64,000 nt of DNA from Klenkia taihuensis (GCF_900112525.1 NZ_FOMD01000005.1:1-64000); one strand, 5' to 3'; counted from the stretch's first letter, positions 8,207 through 16,731 are shown. Numbers and translations: made by a program. The notes: generated by a model from the sequence alone, not told the origin.

Positions 8207-8350
8207 GCTTGCTCGGTGGGGTTCGCCGCTGTCCGCCCACGTGCTGTTTGCGCTGGTCAGCGCGGTTCGGCGTTCGTGGTCATCCGCGACGGACGGTCGT
8301 CGTCCGTCCCGCGTTGCTACACCGGTTGCTACACCGGTGGACATGGCCAG

Positions 8351-8690
8351 CTATCGGTCGTGGATCTCCCGGCGATGCCCTGCTCGCACGACGGTCACGA
8401 CGAGCGCCTCGTCCAGGACGTCGTAGATCGCTCGGTAGTCCCCCACCCGGATGCGCCAAGCCGTCTGCCCCCCACCAATGTGGTCGCAACCGCCGGCCAC
8501 GGACGTCAGCCAGCCACCGAGCACCGAGATCGACCACGGCGCTCCGGTCTTGCGGTGAGTTCATCCCTGACCTCGGCCAGCGGCACCCGCTCCCCGTCGC
8601 TCGTGGCCACCTGGCTACTCCGCGGAGTCCGTCACCATCTCCGCCGCTTCGAAGGCCGGCAGAGGCCACAGCGTTGTCGTTTCACAACTC
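8351..8690 (-). pseudogene. degenerate toxin-antitoxin pair (Phd/RelB-like and RelE/ParE-like)
   Basis: The reverse strand encodes the C-terminal half of a RelE/ParE toxin, WRIRVGDYRAIYDVLDEA then VRAGHRREIHDR, ending at 8351. Upstream, the same frame runs into a stop near 8561, and the expected RP-x-x-ATTLVGG segment lies in another frame. Further upstream, FEAAEMVTDSAE stops at a TAG, and ATSDGERVPLAEVRDEL, an antitoxin-like C-terminus, follows in a shifted frame. Both genes have lost their reading frames. The arrangement antitoxin then toxin is preserved. Confidence 0.6.
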
Positions 8691-9163
8691 ACGCGAGATG
8701 GGTTTGTGGTCCGTTGATTCCGGAACGGGTTTCGGTCACCGCCTGGGCGTCCTGAGCTGCGGTTTGTCGGAGTCATCCGAACATCCGTCCAGCGGCTCAC
8801 AAACGGGGGTTTGTGGGCCGCCAGTCCGGTCCCATCCGCCATTCGCCATTCGCCATTCGCCTAGCTTGCGGTGCCTGCCGCTGTCCCGCATGTCACCGCC
8901 GGCTTACGGGCTGCGGCGCGATGACGGCGTGTGCGGCGTTTCGGCCGTAGCCGAGTCGATGCCCTGGGGGCGTCGGGTCAGATGCCGGTCAGGATGCTTG
9001 TCGGCGCTGTGCGGGTAACGGCTCACGTCGGCTCATCCTGTGTGGTAATCGGGGGAGGAACCGTTGGCCCGAACGGGCGATCGAGAGCTCACGTCTTGGC
9101 GGGGTCCCATCGCTCTGGGCGACGCTGGCCCACCTGACCGGCTCCCATCACCCCAGCGTCCCG
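8691..9163. other. intergenic stretch with repeats, no supportable gene
   Basis: It contains a small hairpin (CACAAAC-gggg-GTTTGTG, 8798-8815) and the microrepeat listed separately. A short forward frame from 9064 (LARTGDRELTSWRGPIALGD) is preceded by GGAGGAA but runs into the antisense of the LysR gene. I could not assign it. Confidence 0.5.
8837..8861. repeat. tandem heptamer CGCCATT x3.6
   Basis: Three perfect copies of CGCCATT followed by CGCC. It lies in non-coding sequence near the tRNA fragment. Confidence 0.9.
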
Positions 9164-10114
9164 TCACCCCAATGTCCGTGACCTCGGGCTCCCCGCCACG
9201 GGCGATGGCAACCCACGGGCGGTTGCCACGAGGAGGAGGTCGCGGGCGGCACCGGCCGGTGGGCCTTTGGTGGGGCCTACCCAGACCGCTCGCAGTTGAC
9301 GGGTCAGGTCGATCGCGGAGACGGGGACCTCGACCACCCGGTGCTCGCGTAGGTCCCCGGCCACCGTCAGCCGGGACAGCACCGCCGGCCCTAGACCGGC
9401 GCGCACCGCTTCCCGAACCGCGGTGGCGGTGCTCAGCTCCATGACCGGCGGCGGGCCCGGGGCACCCAGGGCTCGTTCCAGTGCCGTGCGGGTCCCCGAT
9501 CCGGGCTCGCGGGTGACCAGCGGGGTGCGGGCCAGCAGCCCCGCGTCGACCGGACGGCGGCGACGGGACCAGGGGTGGTCGGGGGCGACGACGAGGACGA
9601 GCTGGTCGGTGGCGACGACGACCTGCGCCAGGTCGGCCAGCAGGTCGGGGCCCTCGACCAGGCCCAGGTCGACCTCACCGGCGCGCACCAGGTCGGCGAC
9701 CGTGGCGCTGTTGGTGGCCGTCAGCGTGATCTGCGGGCCGCCTCCCTGCCGACGCAGCGCCGCCAGCCAGCCGGGCACCAGGTGCTCGGCGACGGTCATG
9801 CTCGCCGCCACCCGAAGCCGGGCTGCACCCTCGTTGCGCAGTGCGGCGAGCCCGGCGTCGAGGTCGGCGGCGGCCTCCACGACCCGGGCGGCCCATGCCG
9901 CGAACGCCGTCCCGGCCTCGGTCAACCGGCTGCCGCGCGCCTGCCGGTCCAGGACGGCGACACCCACCTGGCGCTCCATGGTCCGCAGCCGAGCAGATGC
10001 GGCCTGTTGGCTGATCCCGTGGCGACGTCCGGCTGCGCCGATGCTGCCGGTGGCCACCACGTCCAGCAGCAGCTCCAGCGCGCCCAGCTCGGGCACGTGC
10101 GGGCTCAGCGTCAC
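9164..10114 (-). CDS. LysR-family transcriptional regulator
   Basis: A 316-residue regulator. The N-terminal winged helix reads LELLLDVVATGSIGAAGRRHGISQQAASARLRTMER, and the rest is the two-lobed effector-binding domain of the periplasmic-binding fold. The GTG at 10114 was chosen because the helix-turn-helix starts about 12 residues later. It overlaps the stop of the upstream gene as GTGA, so the two are co-translated. It is transcribed away from the TDT transporter at 10824, the likely target, across a region carrying TTGTG/CACAA inverted repeats. Confidence 0.85.
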   Translation of the reverse strand: MTLSPHVPELGALELLLDVVATGSIGAAGRRHGISQQAASARLRTMERQVGVAVLDRQARGSRLTEAGTAFAAWAARVVEAAADLDAGLAALRNEGAARLRVAASMTVAEHLVPGWLAALRRQGGGPQITLTATNSATVADLVRAGEVDLGLVEGPDLLADLAQVVVATDQLVLVVAPDHPWSRRRRPVDAGLLARTPLVTREPGSGTRTALERALGAPGPPPVMELSTATAVREAVRAGLGPAVLSRLTVAGDLREHRVVEVPVSAIDLTRQLRAVWVGPTKGPPAGAARDLLLVATARGLPSPVAGSPRSRTLG

Positions 10115-10719
10115 CGGGTGAGCTCCGGCAGCCACGCCGCCGCAGTCTGCAGGGACCGTCGTAGACGCTGGTTGGACTCGGCGCGGGACCGGGTGTTGCG
10201 CTGGGAGGGGTGCGGGACCGCCAGCGTGACCACCGGGCCGGCCGGCGGCTGGAGGGTGAGGTGGCGCATCCACCCGGTCAGCGCCGCTGCGCCGAGCGGG
10301 ACCACGACCCGCAGGCCGGGCAACATCGCCAGCACCTCGGCCAGCGCCGGGCCGGCCTCGGCGAGGTCGCCGGCTCGCGGGTTGCGCCAGCCGTCGGCGG
10401 TGGTGAGCGCCCAGGGCACCACGTTCCAGCGCAGGCAGTCCGACGCGGCCAACGGAGATGCCTGCCGGGCTGCCCGCAGCGCCCGCGCGGTGGGGTCGGG
10501 GTTGTCCTCAGAGGAGATCCCGCGGTCGGCCAGCGCCGTCGTAGCCGGTCCCGGGCTCTCCAGCAGGAGCAGCACCCGGGCGTGAATGCCACCGCCGTCC
10601 GGGTCGAACCACGGAACCGATCGGCCCTCGACGCGCCACCGCCGGACCAGCGCGTTCAACGCAGCGACGGCCGGCGCGTCGACACGCGCGAGCTTGTCCC
10701 GGCGCGTCGCCTCATCCAC
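10111..10719 (-). CDS. uracil-DNA glycosylase family protein
   Basis: A 202-residue protein of the uracil-DNA glycosylase superfamily. It shows VLLLLESPGPAT, GISSEDNPDPTARALR, RWNVVPWAL, RVVVPLGAAAL and AVPHPSQRNTRS, the last corresponding to the HPS loop near the active site. The normal catalytic motif of families 1-4 is not clear, so substrate is uncertain. It may act in base excision or be a recruited domain. It is the first gene of a two-gene leftward unit with the LysR gene (GTGA overlap). ATG at 10719. Confidence 0.7.
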   Translation of the reverse strand: MDEATRRDKLARVDAPAVAALNALVRRWRVEGRSVPWFDPDGGGIHARVLLLLESPGPATTALADRGISSEDNPDPTARALRAARQASPLAASDCLRWNVVPWALTTADGWRNPRAGDLAEAGPALAEVLAMLPGLRVVVPLGAAALTGWMRHLTLQPPAGPVVTLAVPHPSQRNTRSRAESNQRLRRSLQTAAAWLPELTR

Positions 10720-10750
10720 CTCCGCGACGGTAAAGCCACCGCACGGGAGT

Positions 10751-10777
10751 CACAAGTGGACGTTGTGGGTGCACAAC
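10751..10777. promoter_or_regulatory. candidate LysR operator
   Basis: Three alternating half-sites, CACAA (10751), TTGTG (10763) and CACAA (10773), form two overlapping inverted repeats, the second being the perfect GTTGTG-GGTG-CACAAC. It lies in the 104-bp gap between the UDG/LysR unit and the TDT gene, the usual place for LysR autoregulation and target activation. Confidence 0.6.
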
Positions 10778-10823
10778 ACCGACCCGGCTACCGCGCGCCC
10801 CTCTGGCAGCGCACGGTGGAGCC

Positions 10824-11939
10824 ATGACCAGCACGGCGACCCACCCCTCCCCCGCTCCCGGTTTGTTCGGCAGCCCCAACGACCGACGACTGGCCGTGGC
10901 CAACATCGGGCCCAACTGGTTCGCCTCGGTCATGGGCACCTCCATCGTCGCCACCGCCGCGGCCACCCTCCCGGTCACGATCCCCGGCCTGCGGGCGGTG
11001 GCCCAGGTGGTGTGGGTGCTGGCCGGGCTGATGCTGCTGGCCGTCTCGGCCGCGACCGTCGCGCACTGGCGGTACCACCCCGACACCGCTCGCGGGCACG
11101 CGAGCAACCCGGTGATGGCGCACTTCTACGGCGCCCCGCCCATGGGTCTGCTGGCTTTCGGCGTCGCCACCCACCTCGTCGGCGTGGACCTCATCGGCAC
11201 CAGCGCCGCACTCGGGATCTTCGCCGTTCTGTGGGTCGCCGGTACCGTCTACGGCCTCGTCACCGCCGTGGGAATCCCCTACCTGGTCTTCACCCGCCAC
11301 GACGTGCCCGATGACGCCGCCTTCGGCGGCTGGCTGATGCCCGTCGTCCCGCCGATGGTGTCCGCGGCCACCGGCGCGCTCCTGGTCCCCGAGCTGCCCG
11401 CCGGCCAGTGGCGCACCACCCTGTTCACCCTGTGCTGGTCGATGTTCGGGCTCTCTCTGGTGGCCAGCCTCGTCGTCATCACCCTGATCTGGGGACGACT
11501 GGCCCGCTACAAGGTCGGTGCCGCCGCCATGGTGCCCACCCTGTGGATCGTGCTCGGGCCGCTCGGGCAGTCGATCACCGCGGCCAACAACCTGGGCACC
11601 CAGGCCCACGTCGCCGTCCCCGAGCCCTACGCCACCGCCTTCCAAGCCATGGGCCTGGTCTACGGCCTACCCGTCTGGGGCTTCGCCCTGATGTGGGCCG
11701 CCATCGCCGCGGCGGTCACCATCCGCACCGCCCGCGCCCACCTGCCCTTCGGTCTCACCTGGTGGTCGTTCACCTTCCCCGTCGGCACCGTGGTCACCGG
11801 CACCTCGGGCCTGGCCCTGCACACCGGCGAGATCTTCCTGCAGGTGATGGCCGTCGTCCTGTTCGCGGGCCTGCTGACAGCCTGGGCCACGGTGGCCATC
11901 CGCACCACCCGCGGCGTACTCGCCGGCAACCTGCTGTGA
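10824..11939 (+). CDS. TDT-family transporter (TehA/SLAC1/Mae1-like)
   Basis: A 371-residue membrane protein with ten hydrophobic segments of the tellurite-resistance/dicarboxylate transporter family. N-terminal features are GPNWFASVMGTSIVATAA and WRYHPDTARGHASNPVMAHFYG. C-terminal features are FGLTWWSFTFPVGT and TSGLALHTG. Members export or import C4-dicarboxylates, sulfite or anions through a central phenylalanine-gated channel; the substrate here is unknown. The ATG at 10824 follows GGTGGAG. It is divergent from the LysR unit. Confidence 0.85.
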   Translation: MTSTATHPSPAPGLFGSPNDRRLAVANIGPNWFASVMGTSIVATAAATLPVTIPGLRAVAQVVWVLAGLMLLAVSAATVAHWRYHPDTARGHASNPVMAHFYGAPPMGLLAFGVATHLVGVDLIGTSAALGIFAVLWVAGTVYGLVTAVGIPYLVFTRHDVPDDAAFGGWLMPVVPPMVSAATGALLVPELPAGQWRTTLFTLCWSMFGLSLVASLVVITLIWGRLARYKVGAAAMVPTLWIVLGPLGQSITAANNLGTQAHVAVPEPYATAFQAMGLVYGLPVWGFALMWAAIAAAVTIRTARAHLPFGLTWWSFTFPVGTVVTGTSGLALHTGEIFLQVMAVVLFAGLLTAWATVAIRTTRGVLAGNLL

Positions 11940-12205
11940 TGCGCTCCTCGGCCCCCAGCAAGGCCGCCCCCTGCGAGCAGCGCCACCTTCAAGCCGTCCC
12001 CCGAACACTCCGGACGGTCGCGCTCGACGACGCTGTCCGGACCGAACTGGACAACCTGCTGATGACCGATCCAGAGCTGCGGCCCGCAACTGGAGCGTTC
12101 ATCGGTCCTGGCCGGCGACCGGGCGGTGGACGGTCTGGACCCGCAGTCCACGAGCCACCGGATTGGCCGTCCAAAGCCCGGCTGCCGTTCTGGTCCCACG
12201 TGTGA
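11939..12205 (+). CDS. doubtful small hypothetical protein, 88 aa
   Basis: A frame beginning at an ATG that overlaps the TDT stop (TGATG), ending at 12205. The first half (VALDDAVRTELDNLLMTDPEL) could be a helical protein; the second half is proline/arginine-rich and overlaps the dispersed repeat at 12192. No family recognised. Translational coupling is the only support. Confidence 0.25.
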   Translation: MRSSAPSKAAPCEQRHLQAVPRTLRTVALDDAVRTELDNLLMTDPELRPATGAFIGPGRRPGGGRSGPAVHEPPDWPSKARLPFWSHV

Positions 12206-12236
12206 AACTGAATGTGGAGACTCGGAAACCGGGGTT
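12192..12236 (+). repeat. dispersed 45-bp repeat, copy 1
   Basis: It begins GGTCC, contains GTGTGAA, and ends ACCGGGGTT. It aligns without gaps to the copy at 13363 with 31 of 45 positions identical. Confidence 0.55.
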
Positions 12237-12648
12237 GGTGGTCAACCAGGGGACAGTTCAGCGGACGGGTGGAGTGCCCGCCTCATCGATGAGCCGACCA
12301 GGCCGCCGGACGCAGGGGTCCAGATCCCGAGTCTGGGTGTCAGCCCGCCCGTGCGCGCGAAGCAAGTACCGCCGAGCGCTCATCGGTGAGCACGCATTGT
12401 GAGTAGCAGTCAGCTTGTACAACCTGGTTGTCAGCCCACCCCACTGCGGCCCGTTGACCACAGGCTGGGCATGTCCCCCACGTCAACCCCTTACTCAGGT
12501 CCCGGCCGTGCATCGCCCATCCAGCCCTGCCTCCCGGCGTGCCAGCCAGACAGTCGGTGAGGCAAGGTCGCGCCGGCGATGTCATCCGCCTGGCCGTGCG
12601 ATCTAGCGAGAGTCCGTCACTGACCGCACAGCAAGAACAGGGTCAGCG
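12206..12648. other. intergenic stretch without a clear gene
   Basis: Apart from the end of the repeat, the only candidate is a reverse frame (12340-12585) encoding CPACGQRAAVGW...DCYSQC, a pattern that could be a small zinc ribbon, but its ends and start are not convincing. Confidence 0.45.
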
Positions 12649-13287
12649 ATGGCTGCAGCGTGCGCAGGGGCGACGGCGACCCTGTCCTGGCGAGTGGTGC
12701 AGTCACCCAGGCGGGGTGAGTTCTCCCCACGCGACGACCCGGTCCGGGAGGCCTTCGCCCGCCTGGCCGGCGAGGGGTTCGTGGTCGCGCTCCCGCAGCG
12801 AGGCGTGCGGGTCAGCGAGATCTCCCCCGCCGACGTCCGGGACCTCTACGAGGTCAGGCTCCTGCTGGAACCGGTCGCCATCCGGCGCTCGGTCGAGCGG
12901 TCCACCGAGCAGTGGGTCGACCTGGTCGAGACGTCCTTCGCTGACATGGTCGAGGCGGGCTCATCTGACCTCTCGACCCTGTCCCCGGCCGAGTACACCG
13001 TTCACGAGGAGCTCCACGTCGCCTTCCACCGAGCCACGATGAGTTAATGCGACTCCCTCTGGCTCCGTCGGTTCACCGACACGATGTTGGACAACTCGCG
13101 CAGGGTCCGACAGCTGTCGCTGGCAGTGCGGACCGACTTCGACTCGATCACCGCCGAGCACCGCGCCATCGCCGACGCCTGCGTGACCGGGGACGGCGAC
13201 CTCGCCGTCCAGCACCACACACACCATTTGTGGCGGACCATCGACGCCTTCGACGAATGGGCTAGTACGCAGCACCCCGCACCCTGA
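12649..13287 (+). pseudogene. broken GntR/FadR-family regulator
   Basis: The frame encodes the FCD effector domain of a GntR regulator: DPVREAFARLAGEGFV, then PADVRDLYEVRLLLEP, then HEELHVAFHRATMS. A TAA stop at 13045-13047 follows, after which the same frame continues CDSLWLRRFTDTMLDNSRR to 13287. Family members read AxxSACDSPWL here, so one codon became a stop. The N-terminal helix-turn-helix is also damaged: GEFSPR runs straight into DDPVREAF, a loss of about 17 residues. Both lesions argue for a pseudogene. Confidence 0.75.
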
Positions 13288-13362
13288 CAAGTCAGGTGGT
13301 CTGGCGACAGAGAGAGCGATGAAGCCCGGCGACGCTGAAGCCCCCAGCAGCGACGAAGTTTC

Positions 13363-13407
13363 GGTCCTGGTTGTGAACCGGAATCCGTAGGACCGAATAC
13401 CGGGGTT
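13363..13407 (+). repeat. dispersed 45-bp repeat, copy 2
   Basis: This copy begins GGTCCTGGTTGTGAACC and ends ACCGGGGTT. It carries a 9-bp inverted repeat (TTCGGTCCT at 13360, AGGACCGAA at 13389) able to form a stem-loop. It shares 37 of 45 positions with the copy at 20418. Confidence 0.7.
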
Positions 13408-13488
13408 AATGATCCTCACTTGCTAACTCCCCCGCAGCACAACTGTCTAGCCAGCGACGAGATGTGCGTGGACCCCTTGCCATAATTT

Positions 13489-14121
13489 CTAACGGCGGCT
13501 GGTGTTGCGGTAGGGGTCATGCCGGATGACGCCCATGGCTCGGGCCACGGTGTCCTCCCATGAGGCCTCGGCGCTGGCTGCGACCGTTCGTGCGGCGGTC
13601 ATGCATGCGAAGGCAGAACCCACGAGCGCCTCGGGTGTGGGGTCATCTTCTGCGTAGGGCACGCCGGCTCGCACGGCCCGGTCGCGGGCCTCGGCGACCA
13701 GCAATCGCTGCATGACGTCGAGCCGGTACAGGTAGCCCGCCCGCAGGGACGGCGACTCCTCCACGACCCGTTCGATCGCGTGCACGGTCTGCGCCGAGGC
13801 ATCGGGCACCGCTTTACCACTGATAGCGGCGAACATCGCTTGCAGTGCGTCCCACAACGGCTCGTCGTCGGGACGAGCCTGCAGCGCATCCTGCAGCTGT
13901 TCGCCGACCAGTTCGTACTTGCCCAGGACCAGCTCCTCCTTGGAGGAGAAGTACCGGAAGAAGCTGCGCCGGCTCATCCCTGCAGCGGTGGCGATGGCGT
14001 CAACCGTCGTGTCCTCGTAGCCGTGCTCGCCGAACAACCGCTGGGCCACCGAGATGAGCTCGCCCTGCACCGCACGTCGGGCGACGTCCCGCAGGGGTGA
14101 ACGGGTCCGCGACGGGGTCAT
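13489..14121 (-). CDS. TetR-family transcriptional regulator
   Basis: A 210-residue repressor. The helix-turn-helix is AQRLFGEHGYEDTTVDAIATAAGMSRRSFFRYFSSKEEL in pieces: LFGEHGYEDTTVDAIA then AGMSRRSFFRYF, near residues 30-70. The C-terminal domain is variable, as usual for ligand sensing. The ATG at 14121 was chosen to give a 20-residue leader before the helix-turn-helix. It is divergent from the SDR operon at 14208, whose promoter region carries a 7-bp inverted repeat, so it probably represses that operon and itself. Confidence 0.85.
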   Translation of the reverse strand: MTPSRTRSPLRDVARRAVQGELISVAQRLFGEHGYEDTTVDAIATAAGMSRRSFFRYFSSKEELVLGKYELVGEQLQDALQARPDDEPLWDALQAMFAAISGKAVPDASAQTVHAIERVVEESPSLRAGYLYRLDVMQRLLVAEARDRAVRAGVPYAEDDPTPEALVGSAFACMTAARTVAASAEASWEDTVARAMGVIRHDPYRNTSRR

Positions 14122-14145
14122 GGATGCAGCATAGCGCCAAAGGTG

Positions 14146-14175
14146 GCACTGTGTGTCACGTAAGACGTACAGTGC
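14146..14175. promoter_or_regulatory. candidate TetR operator
   Basis: GCACTGT (14146) and ACAGTGC (14169) form a perfect inverted repeat with a 16-bp spacer in the 86-bp gap between the TetR gene and the SDR gene. A second imperfect palindrome, TGGCACTGTGTGTCA, overlaps the left arm. Confidence 0.6.
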
Positions 14176-14207
14176 AGCAGGCGACATCAAGTACCAAGGA
14201 GATCGAC

Positions 14208-15038
14208 ATGACCCAGCGCACCATCGTCTTGACCGGGGCATCTGACGGGATCGGGGCGGCCGCTGCCCGCAAGCTGGCCGCTCGCGGGGAGCGGCTGTTG
14301 CTGGTCGGCCGGTCGGCCGAGAAGCTGGCCGCCGTCGCCGGCCCGCTGCAGGCGGAGTCGTTCGTGGCCGACTTCGCACACCTGTCCCAGGTGCGTGACC
14401 TGGCCACCTGGGTGCAGGACCGCACCGACCGGATCGACGTGCTGGCTAACAACGCCGGCGGCGTCTTCGGCGAGCGCGTCGTCACCGTCGATGGCAACGA
14501 GCGCACCATGCAGGTCAACCACTACGCACACTTCCTGCTCACCCACCTGCTGCTGGGCACCCTGCAGGCGAGCAACACCGCCGTGGTGAACACCTCCAGC
14601 ATCGGCTCGCGCGCCTTCGGCAAGCTGGACATGGCCGACCTGGACCAGGCCGGCAAGTACAAGCCGATGAAGACCTACGGCGACTCCAAGCTGGCCAACA
14701 TCCTGTTCACCAAGGGACTGGTGGCTCGCCACGGCGCCGAGGGCATCACCTCCATCGCTCTGCACCCGGGCAACATCGCCTCCAACTTCGGGCAGACCGG
14801 ATCGGTGTGGATGCGGGCCGTCTACAAGACCCCCGTACGGCACCTGCTCGGCAGCCCGGAGAAGGGTGCCGACAACCTGCTGTGGGCCATCGACGGCACC
14901 CCCGGCACCACCTGGACCTCCGGGGAGTACTACGAGAACGAGAAGACCCCCCGCAAGCCCAACCCGCAGCAGAACGACCGCGCGCTCATCGACGCCTTCT
15001 GGGCCGAGAGCGCCCGCCGAGTGGGCATCACCGCATGA
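14208..15038 (+). CDS. short-chain dehydrogenase/reductase, retinol-dehydrogenase-like
   Basis: A 276-residue classical/extended SDR. The cofactor motif TGASDGIG is at residue 9, NNAG near 82, a serine in NTSSIGS, and the catalytic pair in YGDSK. Its Arg-rich second strand (VGRSAEK) suggests NADP(H). The ATG at 14208 follows AAGGAG. It overlaps the next gene as ATGA. With the adjacent TetR regulator it looks like a small inducible detoxification operon; the substrate is unknown. Confidence 0.85.
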   Translation: MTQRTIVLTGASDGIGAAAARKLAARGERLLLVGRSAEKLAAVAGPLQAESFVADFAHLSQVRDLATWVQDRTDRIDVLANNAGGVFGERVVTVDGNERTMQVNHYAHFLLTHLLLGTLQASNTAVVNTSSIGSRAFGKLDMADLDQAGKYKPMKTYGDSKLANILFTKGLVARHGAEGITSIALHPGNIASNFGQTGSVWMRAVYKTPVRHLLGSPEKGADNLLWAIDGTPGTTWTSGEYYENEKTPRKPNPQQNDRALIDAFWAESARRVGITA

Positions 15039-15733
15039 CCAACCCCTCCCCCACCGCGCACCTCCCGATGACGGTGCTGCTGTACGGGGCCAGCGGGATG
15101 ATCGGCCAGGGCGTGCTGCGGGAGTGCCTGCTCGACGACCGCGTCGGTGAGGTCCGCGCAGTGGTCCGGCGCCCATTGGGCCGCAGCCACTCCAAGCTGC
15201 GCGAGGTGGTGACCACCGACCTGGCCGCCGGAGGCGACCACCTGCGCGGGGTGGACCTCACGTTCCACTCCGCCGGCCCCTCGGCCAACGGCATGAAAGA
15301 GCCCGAGTACTGGCGGCACACCTACGACCTCAGCCTGAGCATCGGGCGGGCGGTCGCTGCGGCTTCCCCGGGTTCGGGTCTGGTCTACGTCTCCGGCGCG
15401 GGCACCAAGCGCGACAGCCGGATGATGTGGGCCCGGGTCAAAGGCGAGACCGAGGACGCCCTGGCGGCGCTCCCGCTCAGGGTCTGGTCGTTCCGACCAG
15501 GCCTGATCCGCGCCCTGCACGGCACCCGCCCCACCACCGGCCTCTACCGCGCCCTCGACACCATCCTGGGCCCGGTCATGTCGCTGTTGTCCCGCGTGGC
15601 CCCGGGGCAGGTCACCGACACCGAACGACTGGGACGCGCGGCTCTGCAGGCCGTGACCACCCACGCTCCACCCGGAGTGGTCACCAGCGCCGGCATCAAC
15701 GACCTCGCCGCGACGTCCACCGGGCCCCACTGA
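15035..15733 (+). CDS. NAD(P)-binding epimerase/NmrA-like protein
   Basis: A 232-residue Rossmann-fold protein starting at an ATG that overlaps the SDR stop. LLYGASGMIGQGVL is the dinucleotide-binding turn. VYVSGAGTKRDSRMMWARVK holds the serine and lysine of atypical SDRs, but the tyrosine of YxxxK is absent. RVWSFRPGLI and a C-terminal segment resemble NAD(P)H-binding proteins of uncertain activity. It is co-transcribed with the SDR under the TetR regulator. Confidence 0.75.
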   Translation: MTNPSPTAHLPMTVLLYGASGMIGQGVLRECLLDDRVGEVRAVVRRPLGRSHSKLREVVTTDLAAGGDHLRGVDLTFHSAGPSANGMKEPEYWRHTYDLSLSIGRAVAAASPGSGLVYVSGAGTKRDSRMMWARVKGETEDALAALPLRVWSFRPGLIRALHGTRPTTGLYRALDTILGPVMSLLSRVAPGQVTDTERLGRAALQAVTTHAPPGVVTSAGINDLAATSTGPH

Positions 15734-15773
15734 GCCGCCCGTCCACAATCCGACCCGTCATCGGAGTAACACC

Positions 15774-15818
15774 ATGAGCAAGACCTGGTTCATCACCAGC
15801 ACGTCGCGCAGCGGTCAA
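15774..15818 (+). pseudogene. N-terminal stub of an SDR gene
   Basis: The ATG at 15774, with GGAG 9 bp before it, encodes MSKTWFITSTSRSGQG, the first strand and glycine loop of an SDR whose relatives read MSKTWFITGTSxGxGR. Homology then stops and the frame runs antisense through the end of the XRE gene. A deletion has joined the start of a third operon gene to the neighbour's 3' end. Confidence 0.65.
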
Positions 15819-16708
15819 GGTGCAGTGGGTTCGCCCGTTTCGGCTGCGTCGGCGGGGACTTTGCGAGTGGCTGCCCAGCTGGCGAGGAGCTTGAGTCCGT
15901 CTTCGGCCGGGGAGCCCGGTTCGGCGGTGTAGACGGTCATCCGCAGCTCGTCGCCGTCCTCGGTGGGCAGGGCGACGGTATGGAAGAGCACCTCGAGCAG
16001 GCCGACGGCGGGATGGCGGAAGGCCTTGGCGCCGGTGCGGTGGATGCGTACGTCGTGGGCTGCCCAGCGGGTGCGGAACTCGGTGCTGAGGGTCGAGAGC
16101 TCGCCGACGAGGCCGCGGAGGTCCTCGTTGTGCGGGTCGCGGCCGGCTTCGGTGCGCAGCAGCGCGACGGTGATGTTGGCCGCCCCGGACCAGTCGGGGT
16201 GGAAGTCGCGGGCCCGGTCGTCGAGGAACTGGAAGCGGGCGATGTTGCCGGCCCACCGGGGATCATCGAGCACCGGTGAGTAGAAGGCGCGGCCCAGGTC
16301 GTTGGTGGCCAGGATGTCCATGCGGCCGTTGAGGGCGATGACCGGGGAACCGGTGATGGTGTCCAGCATCCACTGCACCCGTGGGTGGGCCTTGGGCTTG
16401 CGTCGGCGGGCCGGGGCGCGGTGCGGACGGCCAGCCCGTGCCAGGTCGAACAGGTGGGCCTGCTCGGCGTCGTCGAGCTGCAGGGCGCGGGCGACGGCGG
16501 TGAGCACGTCCTCGCTGACCCCGGCGATGTGCCCCTTCTCCAGCCGGGTGTACCAATCGGTGCTCACCCCGGCGAGGACGGCGACCTCCTCGCGGCGCAG
16601 ACCGGGCACGCGGCGTCGGCCGGCGCCGGGAAGCAGCCCGACCTGCTCTGGGCTGATGCGGGCGCGCCGGGTGGCCAGGAAGTCCCGGATCTCCGCGCGG
16701 TTGTCCAC
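15815..16708 (-). CDS. XRE-family regulator with MmyB-like ligand domain
   Basis: A 297-residue regulator. The N-terminal helix-turn-helix reads RRVPGLRREEVAVLAGVS then TDWYTRLEKG. The C-terminal domain (RVQWMLDTITGSPVIALNGR, ILATNDLGRAFYSP, GNIARFQFLD) is the MmyB-like PAS-type domain, proposed to bind fatty acids or similar small molecules. GTG at 16708 gives the usual start VDNRAEIRDFL. It is divergent from the MFS gene, which it probably controls. Confidence 0.88.
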   Translation of the reverse strand: MDNRAEIRDFLATRRARISPEQVGLLPGAGRRRVPGLRREEVAVLAGVSTDWYTRLEKGHIAGVSEDVLTAVARALQLDDAEQAHLFDLARAGRPHRAPARRRKPKAHPRVQWMLDTITGSPVIALNGRMDILATNDLGRAFYSPVLDDPRWAGNIARFQFLDDRARDFHPDWSGAANITVALLRTEAGRDPHNEDLRGLVGELSTLSTEFRTRWAAHDVRIHRTGAKAFRHPAVGLLEVLFHTVALPTEDGDELRMTVYTAEPGSPAEDGLKLLASWAATRKVPADAAETGEPTAP

Positions 16709-16731
16709 CCATCCGACGCTACGTCCACCAT

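Noticed and set aside
8200-8344. Integrase C-terminus (GVATGVAT) on the reverse strand beside the tRNA fragment
   Set aside because: Only about eight residues resemble integrase tails and no catalytic Arg, His or Tyr is encoded nearby; noted only as weak context.
12340-12585. Small zinc-ribbon protein on the reverse strand
   Set aside because: Cysteine pairs are suggestive, but there is no convincing start or ribosome binding site and the flanks of the frame look random.
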